Source of the DNA: Terfezia claveryi
Taxonomy: Eukaryota > Ascomycota > Pezizomycetes > Pezizales > Pezizaceae
Direction: 5' to 3'
DNA: 64,000 nt
NCBI GenBank assembly: GCA_015179025.1
Contig: WHUX01000013.1
Span: forward strand, 496,001-560,000
Part shown: one piece after another, positions 24,049-35,037 of the stretch
Position numbering within the stretch: position 1 is the stretch's first letter
Layout of the letters: each line of letters opens with the position of its first letter
Translations under genes and position numbers: made by a program
The notes under the pieces: generated by a model
The model's database searches: none
What the model was told of the DNA's origin: nothing
The model's input: only the letters and a program-made list of their open reading frames with translations

Positions 24049-24306
24049 CTAGATGAAACGAATCAAAAACTCGCCAATAAGATCCCCAGCAGCACCAAAC
24101 CTTGGTTGCATTATACAGTAAAGACTAATACTACCTAGACCACCAGTAAGTGGTTGTGTGCTCACTGTATCAAATTGCAGCGTATCTTCAACATCATCCT
24201 CCTCTAATTCTTTAATTCTGAAGTCCGGAAGATCATGGACTTGAAGTTTGTGATCCTGACTGCTATAAAAAGGTAAGGGTATACCAGTCTGCTCAAATGA
24301 CTTGAC
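24049..24306 (-). pseudogene. Coding remnant, copy A of an inverted pair
   Basis: The minus strand reads SFEQTGIPLPFYSSQDHKLQ, then an acidic stretch (IKELEEDDVEDTL) and QPLTGGLGSISLYCIMQPRF, ending FLIRFI before TAG at 24049. Upstream the frame breaks around a run of A. A related plus-strand sequence lies at about 24455-24590. Probably the 3' end of a transposon protein; family not recognised. Confidence 0.4.
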
Positions 24307-24454
24307 TAATGCTCGCTTGTTTTTTCAACATGTAACCATTCCCCAGCTCGTGTTACAGCCTGTGTGATTGCAATGTTTCGAGTTTTAATGCTATCCTTCT
24401 CCTACTTTTGCTATTGCATCCTCAATAACCTCATCCAAATATTCTGTAATTCTG

Positions 24455-24590
24455 TCCTCAAGCAGCTTATTGAGGAGTTGAAGATTACTTCATACAGTGA
24501 GTGCGCAACTACTGGTGTTTTAGGTAGTATTGGTATTAGTGTATAATTACAACCAACATTTAGTGCGGCTGGGTTCTTATTTGGGAGAAG
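24455..24590 (+). pseudogene. Coding remnant, copy B, inverted relative to copy A
   Basis: The plus strand reads KQLIEELKITSY then ATTGVLGSIGISV and a stop. The nucleotides around ACTGGTGTTTTAGGTAGTAT and CAACCAACATTTAGTGCGGC align with copy A's ACTGGTGGTCTAGGTAGTAT and CAACCAAGGTTTGGTGCTGC. This copy is more decayed than A. Confidence 0.4.
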
Positions 24591-24749
24591 TACATACTGT
24601 ACCGGTAGACGTCAGCAAAAGGAAAAAGGAAAAAAAAAAAGTGCGAATAGCGTGTTGAAGGTCTGTCTCAAGATACAAGTGCACGCTAGATATCTTATAG
24701 TACTTTTAGCTCTTATCTTCCCATTAGTAATCATCAGCAAGCAAGGACA

Positions 24750-25980
24750 TATCATGACGACCTCAGGGCATGAGACTAACGACCTCAGATAACATGCTTA
24801 TGTTGGCGGCAACCCTGACAGCGCGCTACATCAATGCACTTACAATGGATTTATCCGATGACGATGATGATGGTGACAATGATGATACACCCCAATACCG
24901 TCCTCCGATCACCTATGAGAAGAAGAAGTGGTCATTGGTGGATTCAGGATGGGGTGATACAGAGTGCCTTGAATATCTGCGTTTCTCAAAGATAGAGATT
25001 GCAGATTGAGGCTTGCAGAATGGGTTCATTTGCCAGTCAGGATGACTGGCGAGTATGCGAGGTGTGCAGAACAAGGGCTTTGTATGTTGCTTTATCGACT
25101 TGCATCACCGGTAGTCTGGTTACATCACCGGGGCGCCTTAAGGATATGATGCAAGTATTTGGCGTATCTCGGAGTCAAATCTCCTGTGTGGTTACTGATC
25201 TTGCGGACTTTCTATATAAGAAGTATCACAGGAAGCTGATATGGGATCATCGACCACTGTCACTACAACAATTACATAAGTATGTGAATGCTATTGATGA
25301 AACTGTCGGGGAGTTGATGGAGACTTGGGGGTTTATTGATGGGACCGTCCGTCCAATCGCAATACCTACAATATATCAACAGCGTTACTATTCAGGTCAT
25401 AAGGGCTATCTCGGGGTCAAGTTCCAAAGTATTGTTACTCCAGATAATCTCATTAGCAGTCTATATGGACCAGACTTCAGCCCTAAAAGTGATTGGAAGC
25501 TATGGCAGGAATCAGGCTAAGACGACATATTACGCCAGGTATTAGGTGGAGGCAATCTAGCGGACCCAGCGAACCCGGCGAACCCGGCGATATCTCCCGC
25601 CTCCAATACTTTGCCAAGCCGCTTTTCCCTAGTCCCTATTCCTTATTTCCTTCACAATCCAGCACACACCCGGCGAACCCAGCGAACCCAGCGAACCCAG
25701 GCAATCCTACACATGAGCGGGTATATCTCTATGGTGACCCGGCAAATGTACCTGCCTTTGGAATTAGAGGGCCATATCGAGTTGGAAGAGGCATTCTGAG
25801 TCCTGAGCAGGAAGCTTTCAATGTTGTCATGTCTAAATATCGCATTGTGGTGGAGTGGGGATTTGCAAATGTTATCTGCGTTACAAGTTCTTTAATCTCC
25901 TTCATTTCGTCTTTAAGATTTTGCAGTTCGGTGACAACAGCCCGCAAAGCCAGTCGACACCGAAGAGTTTATTGATACGA
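24750..25980 (+). pseudogene. Decayed PIF/Harbinger transposase (DDE_Tnp_4-like)
   Basis: Plus-strand frames together cover a Harbinger-type nuclease. The N-terminal part (24770-25008) has an acidic run and GDTECLEYLRFSKIEIAD. The middle (24999-25520) has SQISCVVTDLADFLYKKYH, then GFIDGTVRPIA with the first catalytic Asp, and GHKGYLGVKFQS. The last part (about 25700-25860) has YGDPANVPAFGI with the second Asp and VVEWGFANV with the catalytic Glu. Frames change near 25010 and 25510, so the protein is not intact. Between the two Asp-containing blocks sits a 9-bp repeat tract encoding Pro-Ala-Asn repeats. After VVEWGFANV the similarity stops abruptly. The family's accessory Myb-like protein was not found. 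Confidence 0.75.
25565..25705. repeat. Two clusters of CGAACCC(A/G)G 9-bp repeats
   Basis: Tandem GAACCCGGC/GAACCCAGC units occur at about 25565-25590 and 25670-25702, separated by about 80 bp of unrelated sequence. They lie inside the transposase remnant, where the family normally has no such insertion. Confidence 0.7.
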
Positions 25981-26643
25981 AAGCTTATGTGGTGCACCCC
26001 GGAAGAGGGATGAATTTGTAGGAGGGGTTTTACCACGGCTGCATCTTGAGATATCAATACTCCACGAATGAATAAGGACAAGAAATTAAATTGTTATTTA
26101 AATCGAAGAAATCCCCCTCAACTATTTCCTCCAAAGAACGGAAGTACCACTATCATGTGCTCAATATGTTTGGGAGAGATGGAATATTAAAGCATGCGGA
26201 GAATTGCTGATTCAAGCAAAATAATGGAGTTTGTTTATTGACCGGTCAGGGTCCAAGGATAAGGTAGAAGTGAAGCAATTTCAGAGTGTGGTCGTGAGGC
26301 AAGGTGCAATTGTTGAGATTGGGATATAAGTCGAAGGGGAGGACGGTGGGCTAGGATCGGTTCAACGCTGGGGTTCTGGAAAAAAGTAAGAGGCTAGGAG
26401 GGGGAGATAGAGAAACGGTTTGAGATTATTTGAAAGTACTGGAGGGATGAGTTGTGAATGCATGGAATTGGGCAATCAATTGAATATTGCAGGCGAGTAT
26501 ATAGGATGGGAAGAATAGAGTATGAGAAATGATATTCACTTAGATCACCACGTGATTATGAGCTTGGGAGAGATGGAGAGTCCTAGGCTAGTTGAGCCAG
26601 AGGATGGAAGATAGCCATGGATGGAATCAAGTGGTGTACATGG
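25981..26643. other. Intergenic, no supported gene
   Basis: Purine-rich sequence without supported features. Confidence 0.4.
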
Positions 26644-27080
26644 CTACCCCATCGTTAATCTTTTATTTAGGCCAAAATCCCTCGAAAGCTGTTGATGCTG
26701 CCGCTTGACAATTGATGAAGTCTCAAAGTCTCCAATGGAATTTCCCTTTCGAAGTCTTCTTTTCTGAATCCTGCGAGATGTAACCGCCTTATTGAATTGA
26801 CTGATAATTAGTATTGGATGCTGCATATGAGTTTGGAAGATGCATACTTGAGGGGTTAAGGTGTTATCCAAGATCTGCGTGATTTCCCAGCTCTTCTGCT
26901 CCACCGCTTTGATCAAGTAACCCTTCCCGGCATTACCCAGCCCGTAGTCTCCTCATACTAGCCTCATTCTCCGGATACTTCTCCGCCTGCATTTGCGTTT
27001 CCACATTCTCAAAGCAGGAAAACCAAGGTCATCGCCTTGCATTCCCCCCCCCAAAAGGCCACATTATTCTCGTTCTCCAT
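26644..27080 (-). CDS. Possible small gene or pseudogene
   Basis: ATG at 27080-27078 begins MENENNVAFWGGN and, after one in-frame TGA, the same frame continues PWFSCFENVETQMQAEKYPE through EASMRRLRAG. A second frame follows with AGKGYLIKAVEQKSWEITQI and a Lys/Arg-rich stretch (SRRIQKRRLRKG), ending at 26644. A GTAATG donor-like site lies at the frame change. A run of eight G near 27045-27052 and the TGA suggest decay or errors. Function unknown. Confidence 0.25.
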
Positions 27081-29450
27081 CATGAATCCTCCCCACTATC
27101 CACTTGTTTCTTCTTTTCCATTACCCATATAAAATAGAATAACGGCAATACAGCACAAACACTAACGTCAACCATCGAAAGCTCCACCACCTCCTACCTC
27201 CGAGATCATATCAACTGGATTAGAAGCGAGGGGCGTTGTGCTACAGGGAACTTTGTCCTAGCAATGTAGTAGGATGCCGATGTCTTAGCGCGGTTCAGTC
27301 CAACTTTAATACTCTAAGATAATGGGTATTACAAGTGATCACAAATATTGGAATATATATTCTAGTGAAGATGAGTGCTTGTACGGAGTATTAATATATT
27401 GACCGGTATAGTAAAGACGCTAGCAAAAGTGCTCTACTTAATTAATGTGTATATCTAATTATAGTCTATTTATGGCCAACACACGTGATTCCCCTCCTGC
27501 ACGTGTACGAGAATACTTTTATGTCATCGCTACATACGAAAGAAATGAACTAATGGAGAGTGGATGAAGAATCTGGTGATGTTGAAACGTCAGGCCCTGG
27601 AAACATTGCTGTTAGCAGATGTCATTTTGCGCAACAAGCTGTCTGCTCACGCGGCTCTAGAGCACTCGAGTGGGAAAAGCCTCCTACGTAATTTAGAGAA
27701 CCAGCGTGGGCACCCGACTTACTAGAGGGTTAGCTGGTTGCATGACCCCTCCGGGCGGAGGGATTTAAATTTACCAAGAACAGGAATAGTGGCGTACATG
27801 CATGTGAACTCGGAAGGTGTCGAAGTGTTCGTCCATGTGCAAATCCACATACACCACAAAGGCGATGATATATCGCAGTCAGCAGCTCCTCAATCGGTTC
27901 TTGCATTTTTCGAGGCTTATGCCCGCCTATACGGTTGACACTAAAAATACACGGTTCAATATTTCATTTGCAAGTGTGCTTCGACATTCTGTTTAGGTAA
28001 ATGTCAGAGATTGAGACTTGTAGTGATACATACCTCTTCAGAGCTCTCCTCCATACGCGATATGAATGATTTTGTGGTGTGCCTGTTGGAAATTGTGCCA
28101 AGGTACTCTAGCGCCTGTCTTAAAAAAACATCAAAAAATCAAATACAATAATATATCATAATAGAAAGCATGACATACCACGATTGGTAAGAGGTGATGT
28201 TTATTTCTGGCAGTGGCTACCTGAATTTACCTACTTACGTACCTAATGTACTACCAGTAGTACATACCACTTAGTGTACCTACTGTATAAGCTCGACCCT
28301 TGTCTTTAAACTGACAAGGATCGTTATTCACCAGTGGATGCGGTAGTCTCGATCAGACCCATTTGCCCTCTACGAGGGTCTGATCAAGAATACCGATTTG
28401 GCCCTACCTTTTCTGTAGTCTCGATTAGACCCACTTGGTGCTGTGGTATGCCCTACCAACATTAGTCTGGTTGGCACCAGTACCCTTAATGTAGTCTCGT
28501 GCCCCTTAATGGGGTACCAACATGGTTGCATTCGTATTGCTTAGATGAACATGCATGGGCTAGCTTAGTCAGGGGTTTCCAGGCTCGGGGGTCTTGGCAT
28601 GAGACTAGTAAGGATGAAGCTTAGGAGGAATTAGAGAATACAAGCTTCTTATACAACACACTCAGCTGGGACCTCACGGTCTCAAGCTCAAGCTTAAGTA
28701 ATACTCCACTTCAATGTTGCAAGTATCCATTATCTTACCCCAGCTGTATATCTCACGCTCAGCTGCAGACCGACGCTGTATGTACTCACACTACTATAAA
28801 ATTTGAGGCAACTCCACCGGATGCTTGGGTAGTTGAAGATAGGGGGATGTCTATGTATTTATGCATTCATTGAACTCTGTAAGGGGACCAAATATATCAT
28901 TCTGCAGTTGACAGATGTTGCTACCTCGTGTCGGTGTCTCCTAATTAGTCTGGCTTGCACTAGCCCCTCTTCTCCTAATAACATTCCATTTAAGGTCACG
29001 CCACGCTACTGGAAACCCATGACTAAGCCGGCTTATGCAAGTTCGGAACACCAAGTAACAAGTCGCTATAGCAGAATTTTGCATAAGACTAAAACTTGAG
29101 TATGATTGAGAGGAGAAGGTACCCAAACATCCATCGTAAAACCGTGTTAACGACTTTTGATTTGTAACAAAAGTAAAACATAGAAAATCAAACAATGTTT
29201 TCGATTCCTCCCTCACCCCCATAAACAGGAAATAAAAGGTAGCCAAACGCCTGGATACAGGAAACAGGAATAAAGTAAAAAAAATAAAAGCTTATGCTCT
29301 CCTCCCATGTACACGCGAAAACGTTAGAACGGTACTCGCACGGCATGGACTCCAACCGCATCGCAACCCAATAAATATATCAAATACAACCTTAACTCGT
29401 AGCCAATAACTCTACATCACTGTTCATATCTCATCACAGCCTATATTTTT
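27081..29450. other. Intergenic, no supported gene
   Basis: Contains a perfect 10-bp inverted repeat GATCAGACCC...GGGTCTGATC at about 28353-28387, three TAGTCTCG motifs (about 28345-28495), and two AGTCTGG(T/C)T(T/G)GCAC motifs (near 28463 and 28947). No gene supported. Confidence 0.4.
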
Positions 29451-32400
29451 TCACCTCCTCTCCTCTCCCCACGTTCGTCCACTCCCACTCCCCCACCTCC
29501 CCTCTTTCACACTCTCTCTCTCACTCCACGAATACCTACTCCCCGGCCTAGCTCCACCCCATCTCTCCCCCCCGCCAACACCACCCACCACCACCCCATC
29601 CCGAACCTCTTTCGCCCCTAACCCATCCCTCTCCATCACCTCCTGCCCCCCAACCTTCTTCTGCTTCTCCTCCGCCTTCTGACTCCAATACCCCACCTCC
29701 TGAACTAACACCACCCCAGCACCAAGCCACACCACCGCCCACCCAAGCCTCTTAAAAAATCTTCCCACCCTCCCCCCTTTCTTCCTCTGTTGGTCCTGCT
29801 CCTCCGCTTCCTCTTGGTAGGGAGGAAGCCCTCTTTCAGCCGCTGCAGCAGCCTCCCAAGCAATCGCCTGCCCATGTACAGCATTATCCACCGCTTTAAT
29901 CTCCTCCAAGATCCTTGCCTCCTCCTCCTCCTCCTCCTCCACCCTCCTCTTCTCTTCTACGTCCTCTACCTCAGCTACCCTTGCTCGAGCTTCTTCTTGC
30001 GCTTTTTCACCAAGCCGAAGGCCCTCACGCATACTTCTCACCGCGTTTGTGCGTTTTTCATTCCAGGCATGGTCGACCTCTTGTTTGTTGGATTCAAAAC
30101 CATCCTCGGAAGATGCTGATGATGAAGATGCGTGAGAGGGGGATTCAAACTGCATAGTCATATCAATAGGATTAACTCTGTGGGTAAGATTTATTCCTGA
30201 AAATGAAACCCCATCTCCTGCAATCCCACCCAACCCGTGACCATAAAAGTGGAGGTGTCCGTCGTCATTGAAGTTGTACATCAACCTCTTCTTCTCATCC
30301 TCACTCCCAGGCTTCAGGACTATCGTTCCCGTCTCCTGGTCTACGTATCCATGTGTCGAGCTTGATTCAAACACAGTTTTAGCCTCAGCAGGGGGGTTCA
30401 TTAGCTCGGTTGTAGTTGTTGATTCGCCGGGAGTGGGGATCACAGCTGTGGTACTACCATCCAGAGGCTTCCGAGCAAACATGAGCATCTCGGTGCTACC
30501 AGATACAATCTTCCATCCCTCGGATGTGAGCTTAGGGACACGCTGCAAGAATAAATACGGTACTTTGAGCTTTGATAGGAATTCTGATATATCCTTCTCC
30601 CCACCCACAGTAGCTGCATTCGCAACGCTCAAATCCGTAGTCAACAGGTGGTGCGGTGGTGTTGGCGATAGTGAGAGGATTTTATACTCCATCGGCCCAC
30701 TTTGACATTTCTCCGCTGTTTCGGGGGCTACTGCGACGTCTTCGATGAACAAATTGCGCTGTGGAGGGATTATGCCAGAGGTGGAAGAGAGGTTTTCGAC
30801 TTCGCGGCGCCAGCGGCGGAGTTGGGTAAGTATAGAGTTGAGCTCGTAGTCCATTGTATTGTCGAGCCTGCTTACGACGTTGGTGACTTGGGATAGGGAT
30901 TCTTTGATTTTGGAGAGCTCGGAGCTGACGGATTCTGGTAGGGTAGTAGCTGCTGGCGCTTCAGGCGCAGGGGGGGAAAGGGGGTTAACCTCCTCTACCT
31001 TTGTGGTAGCCGCTGATGCTTCCGGCGCAGAGGGGGGAGGGGGGTTAACTTCCTCTACCTTTGTGGTAGCCGCTGATGCTTCCGGCGCAAGGGGGGGAGG
31101 GGGGTTAACCTCCTCTACCTTTGTGGTAGCCGCTGATGCTTCCGGCGCAGGGGGGGGAGGGAGGTTAACTTCCTCTACCTTTGTGGTAGCCGCTGAAGTT
31201 TCCGGCGCAAGGGGGAGAGGGGGGTTAACCTCCTCTACCTTTGTGGTAGCCGCTGATGCTTCCGGTGCAGAGGGGTTAACCTCCTCTACCTTTGTGGTTG
31301 CCGCTGATGCTTCCGGCGCAAGGGGGGGAGGGGGGTTAATCTCATCTATCTTTGTGGTAGCCGCTGATGCTTCCGGTGTAGAGGGGTTAACCTCCTCTAC
31401 CTTTGTGGTAACCGCTGATGCTTCCGGCGCAGGGCCGGAAGAGGGGTTAACCTCCTCTACCTTCGATGCTGATTCAGTGAAGGGTGCTGGCTCCGCGAAC
31501 GGAGGCGCAGCAGCAATTGGTGGCTCATCGACCAGTTCCGCCACTAGTAGAGGAGGAGGTAGAACAAGCGCAGGCTCGCCCTCAGTTTTTGGGGCGGAAA
31601 TCTCTGGTGTAGATTCTGCCACTGGCCTCTCTGGAGTATGTTCCGCTTCAACTGGCCTCAATACTTGATTGGCACTTTCCCCCGTGGACTCCACTAAAGG
31701 CGATGCATCCCCTACCTCCTCTGGCGTCGGTGTCGGACTTGGAGGTTCTGCCCCCTGACCTAGTACGGGGGGGGAGCCTCCAGTACTTCCTCTCCCACTT
31801 TCTCAGCAACTGGAAGAACCATGGCCGGACTATCTGTAGCCTGGGTGACTGGCAATCCCTCTCCGTTCAACGGGTCCACCCCCCCCGGCACCCTAGTCAC
31901 CTCAACAGGGTCTACCCCCCCTTCCGCGGCTGCCTCAACAACCAAGGGACTCTCAATCTCTTCTACTCCCCCCTTCCCCGGCTGTCCCTTCTGCTCTCTA
32001 TACGCTACTGCATCCCGATCTATCCCCTTCCTCTTCACCTCCGTCGTTTCTTCCGCATCAATAGTCTCCTTCTCATAGATCGGCACCCGGCTATATGGAT
32101 GCAACACTGGCACTGGATGAGGAACAGTTTTACTTCCATCCTTTACATGCTCTGAATTTCTCATCTGTCTCTCTTTCTCACGTTCCTTCTCCCGCTCCTT
32201 CTCCTTCCTCTCCTTCTCTCTCAGCGCCTCCTCAAAACCCCTTGCTTCTTTAAACTCCTTTTTCCATAATTTCCACTCCCGTTTCTCCTTCTCCTCAACT
32301 TCCTTCCTCTGTCGATCCAGCAGCTCCTTCTCCTGCTCTTCAAACTCTTTTCTTAGCCGTTCCAAGAGCCTTTTCTGTTGTTTCTCCTTCCACGTTAGAA

Positions 32401-32884
32401 ACCGGGATTCATAATCCGGGGAGAGGAAATCCGAAATCAAGGCCCTCTTAGCATTCTCATTCGTAGAATCAATATCCTGGTCTCGAGCCTTATCCTTAGA
32501 ATTCTTTTCTGGAGTGAATCTCGGATTCCCATCGGCCCAGCCTCCATCTGGACCACCACTACTCAACCTCCGGACAAATGCCCATCTTTGTGTCCTCCAC
32601 CCATCTTCGCGGCCACCCCATCCCCACGAGTTGCACCTCGTTCCCCCAGTAATGCTGTAGTGGTAGCAAGTTGGCTTACTTTGCTCTCCGTGACCATCTT
32701 GTGGTTCTCCTGAACTGGAATTTTGCGATGGCAGAGACAACCTCGAGACTGCAACTTGCCGATAATGGTGGTAGACCCAGTAATTCCTTCGCTGCCACAC
32801 CGACACGAATAAGTTGCTAGAGAGAATCCTCACCGGCGCAGCAGCCGTAACTCGGCGGCGAGGAATGGAGGATAGTGAAGCCAT
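29451..32884 (-). CDS. Mitochondrial Ser/Thr/Pro-rich repeat protein, single-pass (about 1,130 aa)
   Basis: ATG at 32884-32882 starts a basic, hydroxylated N-terminus (MASLSSIPRRRVTAAAPVRI) typical of mitochondrial presequences. A long charged coiled coil covers residues about 165-250 (KEKQQKRLLERLRKEFEEQE). Nine degenerate VEEVNPPPP..PEASAATTK units follow. A conserved-looking block then reads MEYKILSLSPTPPHHLLTTD to EGWKIVSGSTEMLMFARKPL, with NPIDMTMQFESPS. Near the C-terminus one hydrophobic segment (GWAVVWLGAGVVLVQEVGYW) should be a membrane anchor. From memory this arrangement resembles the Pezizomycotina 'serine-threonine rich' mitochondrial proteins of unknown function. The two frames (to 31760, and from about 31766 onward) do not join directly: either a 44-bp intron (31798-31755, weak GTGGGA donor, TCAG acceptor, phase correct) or a one-base change in the eight-C run at 31774-31767. 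It diverges from the thioesterase gene. Confidence 0.78.
30985..31450 (-). repeat. In-frame tandem repeat of 48- and 60-bp units
   Basis: Nine units encode variants of TTKVEEVNPPPPLAPEASAA, some lacking four residues. Units start with near-identical CCTCTACCTTTGTGGTAGCC on the plus strand. Length is a multiple of three throughout, so copy-number change would not break the frame. Confidence 0.92.
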
Positions 32885-33407
32885 CGATCTGTATTCACCA
32901 CGTATTCTCCAATGTTTTCAAAGTATGGTTGGCTGTTGCAACCCGGCAACCTCTCTCATTCGGCTACGGGACGATGCAGATTGTGGGGCAACAGTCCAGA
33001 AACTAGTACTCTAGTCGTGAGGGGAATTAGCCAACGTATCCAGCTATTACGACCGCAGCTCCGAAGCGATGAGATGCGATGCCTGCAGAATTGAGTTGGT
33101 GAGAGATGAGGGATGAGAAATTAACCTGGATCAGGATCCAGCCAGAAAAGCAAGTTGAGCTTGTGACGCCTTTGTCTTGGTCATGTTGTGGCGTGCGGCT
33201 GGTGGGGCGGGGGCGGTGGCTCGGTGCGGGGCCATCGGAGGGCGATAAGCCGGTGTGGGGTTGCCTTAGTCAGCGTGGGGGCGCCGGTGTCACGTTACTC
33301 GACATGGGTTTGCATAAGTCAGCGGCTTGGGTTGTGCATATTTATGCTGACTATTCAGATTCATTGGTATAATATGCACGAGCCAGCGAGCTCTTCTGGC
33401 CTTCCAA
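32885..33407. promoter_or_regulatory. 523-bp bidirectional promoter region
   Basis: The mitochondrial protein gene (minus) and the thioesterase gene (plus) start at opposite ends of this gap. It holds a GC-rich patch around 33190-33240 and no open frame worth calling. No specific factor site can be named from the sequence. Confidence 0.6.
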
Positions 33408-34508
33408 ATGTCCAATCCTTCCTTAGAACGCTATCCCGCCTTCCCACCTGACTTCCGCTTCTCCACCCTCGACGAAGCCTGCAAACTCACCCTCTGCCCC
33501 TCACCCCAACCGCCCTCCACCCCCATTACCTCCGGACCGCTCTCTCTCCCCCCCCTAGCAGCAGCTTACTTCTCCGCCTTCCTCCCCCGAGACTGGTGTA
33601 TCGGCTTCGTCCCCCACGGAGGCTACATCTCCTCCCTCCTGACCCAGGCCGGACTTGAGTTCCTCCGCCTCCTCCCCACCGAGTCATGGGGTACCACACT
33701 CAACCCCTCCTTCCGTAAAGCCCTCTCCAAACAGATTCATCCACTCAAATTCCAAATGGAGTTCCTCCGGCGAGCCCTCTCCGACAGCACCTGCACCATC
33801 CGCGTCCAAGTCACCAAGCTCGGTGCATCCTATTCCGTGCTCTCCCTCTCGCTCTACCAACTCAACCCCAACACGATACCACCCCTTCACCACGAATGCT
33901 GCACTGGCTACTTCACATACACAAATATTCCTCTCTTTGAACCAATAAAAACAAATCCTACTGTCGTCCTCCCCCCCAAATACCCTATATTTCCGCTTTC
34001 ACTCTGCACCCCCGCCACCTCCAACCACACCAACACCTTCTGGCGTGTCTGCTTTAACAAACTTACCTACTACGTCCCCCCAACCTCCACCCAAAACTTC
34101 GCATTGGGGCTCGTCGAGCAATGGGTCCGCTGGGCCGACTACCCCCAGCGCCGCGTAGGCTTCTTCCCCCGCGATATGGGGTACATATGTGATATGTATT
34201 CCCCCCCGGTAGAGGCTTTGCTGGTGGCGAATGGGTTTGGGGAAAGGACGAGGTGGTATCCAACGTTAGGGTATGAGGTGGAGTTGAAGAGTTTGCCTGG
34301 GGATGAAAGTGTGGGGTGGGAGTGGTTGTTTATGAGGGTGGAGACGAGGGGGGTGAGAGGGGGGAGGTTGGATGTTAGGGTACAGGTTTGGGGGAGTGAG
34401 GAAGGGAACGGAGAGGGAGAGATGAGGTTGGTGGCGAGAGGGAGCCAGGTGTGCCTGGTAGTGCCGGGAGAAAAGAATGCCAAAGGTAGGGGGGCAAGTA
34501 ACTTGTGA
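33408..34508 (+). CDS. Thioesterase-superfamily protein (double hotdog, fungal 4HBT_3 type)
   Basis: ATG at 33408 opens 366 codons without introns. The N-terminal hotdog half shows GFVPHGGYISSLLTQAGLEF near residues 66-85 and SKQIHPLKFQMEFLRRAL after it. The C-terminal half has WVRWADYPQRRVGFFPRDMG, then WEWLFMRVETRGVRGGRLDV near residues 300-320 and ARGSQVCLVV at the end. The order and length (two hotdog halves, 330-400 aa) match fungal acyl-CoA-thioesterase-like proteins, which hydrolyse acyl thioesters; the substrate here is unknown. No signal peptide is obvious. It shares a promoter region with the mitochondrial protein gene, which might mean co-regulation. One of the securest genes in the window. 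Confidence 0.88.
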   Translation: MSNPSLERYPAFPPDFRFSTLDEACKLTLCPSPQPPSTPITSGPLSLPPLAAAYFSAFLPRDWCIGFVPHGGYISSLLTQAGLEFLRLLPTESWGTTLNPSFRKALSKQIHPLKFQMEFLRRALSDSTCTIRVQVTKLGASYSVLSLSLYQLNPNTIPPLHHECCTGYFTYTNIPLFEPIKTNPTVVLPPKYPIFPLSLCTPATSNHTNTFWRVCFNKLTYYVPPTSTQNFALGLVEQWVRWADYPQRRVGFFPRDMGYICDMYSPPVEALLVANGFGERTRWYPTLGYEVELKSLPGDESVGWEWLFMRVETRGVRGGRLDVRVQVWGSEEGNGEGEMRLVARGSQVCLVVPGEKNAKGRGASNL

Positions 34509-34838
34509 TATACAATGGGGATATTTGACTTTACAAGTTACTCTAGAGAATGTGTTCATGGGCGGCGTTTTTGGGATAGAGGTGCCTAGTATGGAAGAGT
34601 GTATGTGGTAATAGGACTACTTTTTTATATATACAGATTTGTTTCCCCTGGTAATCAAGATGAATAGTTTCAATCACTCTGAAGGCGCGCGTGCCATATT
34701 AATGCTTCAAATTAATTAAATCTCCGGTTCCCGCTATTTTACATGGAGAAACTTTATGGTTATTACTCAATTGCAAGGCTGCATGCCTGTTGGGATCCAC
34801 ATTAAAGCATGCAGTCCATACGTTTTTTTTTTGATGAA

Positions 34839-35037
34839 CCGGACCTATTTGTCAGAAATGCATTCTCAAAGTGGCTAGAGCCTGGCACACGATGCGTGGT
34901 AGTAAGAAACGCGAGCAAAGCGCAAAAACGTTCTTAATGCCTCCAGGAGTTGAAGGGATCATTGATTTTGAGTCTGGCATCGTAGTAGCTATGAGGAATG
35001 TGGTTTGGTCATGCCTTAATTTTGAGTCATGCATCTA
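34839..35037 (+). pseudogene. Coding-like remnant, 65 codons
   Basis: The frame begins just after a TGA and reads GPICQKCILKVARAW, then KTFLMPPGVEGIIDFESGIV, and stops at TAA 35035-35037. A CxxC pair near the start hints at a metal site. No ATG before residue 19 or so. Possibly part of the transposon debris at 35-36 kb. Confidence 0.2.

Noticed and set aside
25565..25705. Possible CRISPR-like direct repeats
   Set aside because: Units are 9 bp, contiguous and without spacers, in a eukaryotic sequence; a minisatellite.
29915..29945. CTCCTCCTC microsatellite
   Set aside because: Simply encodes the poly-Glu run of the mitochondrial protein; not a separate feature.
30859..31668. 269-codon plus-strand open frame rich in Gly/Ala/Ser/Thr
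   Set aside because: It is the antisense reading of the proline/acidic repeat region of the minus-strand mitochondrial protein gene; its repeats mirror that gene exactly.
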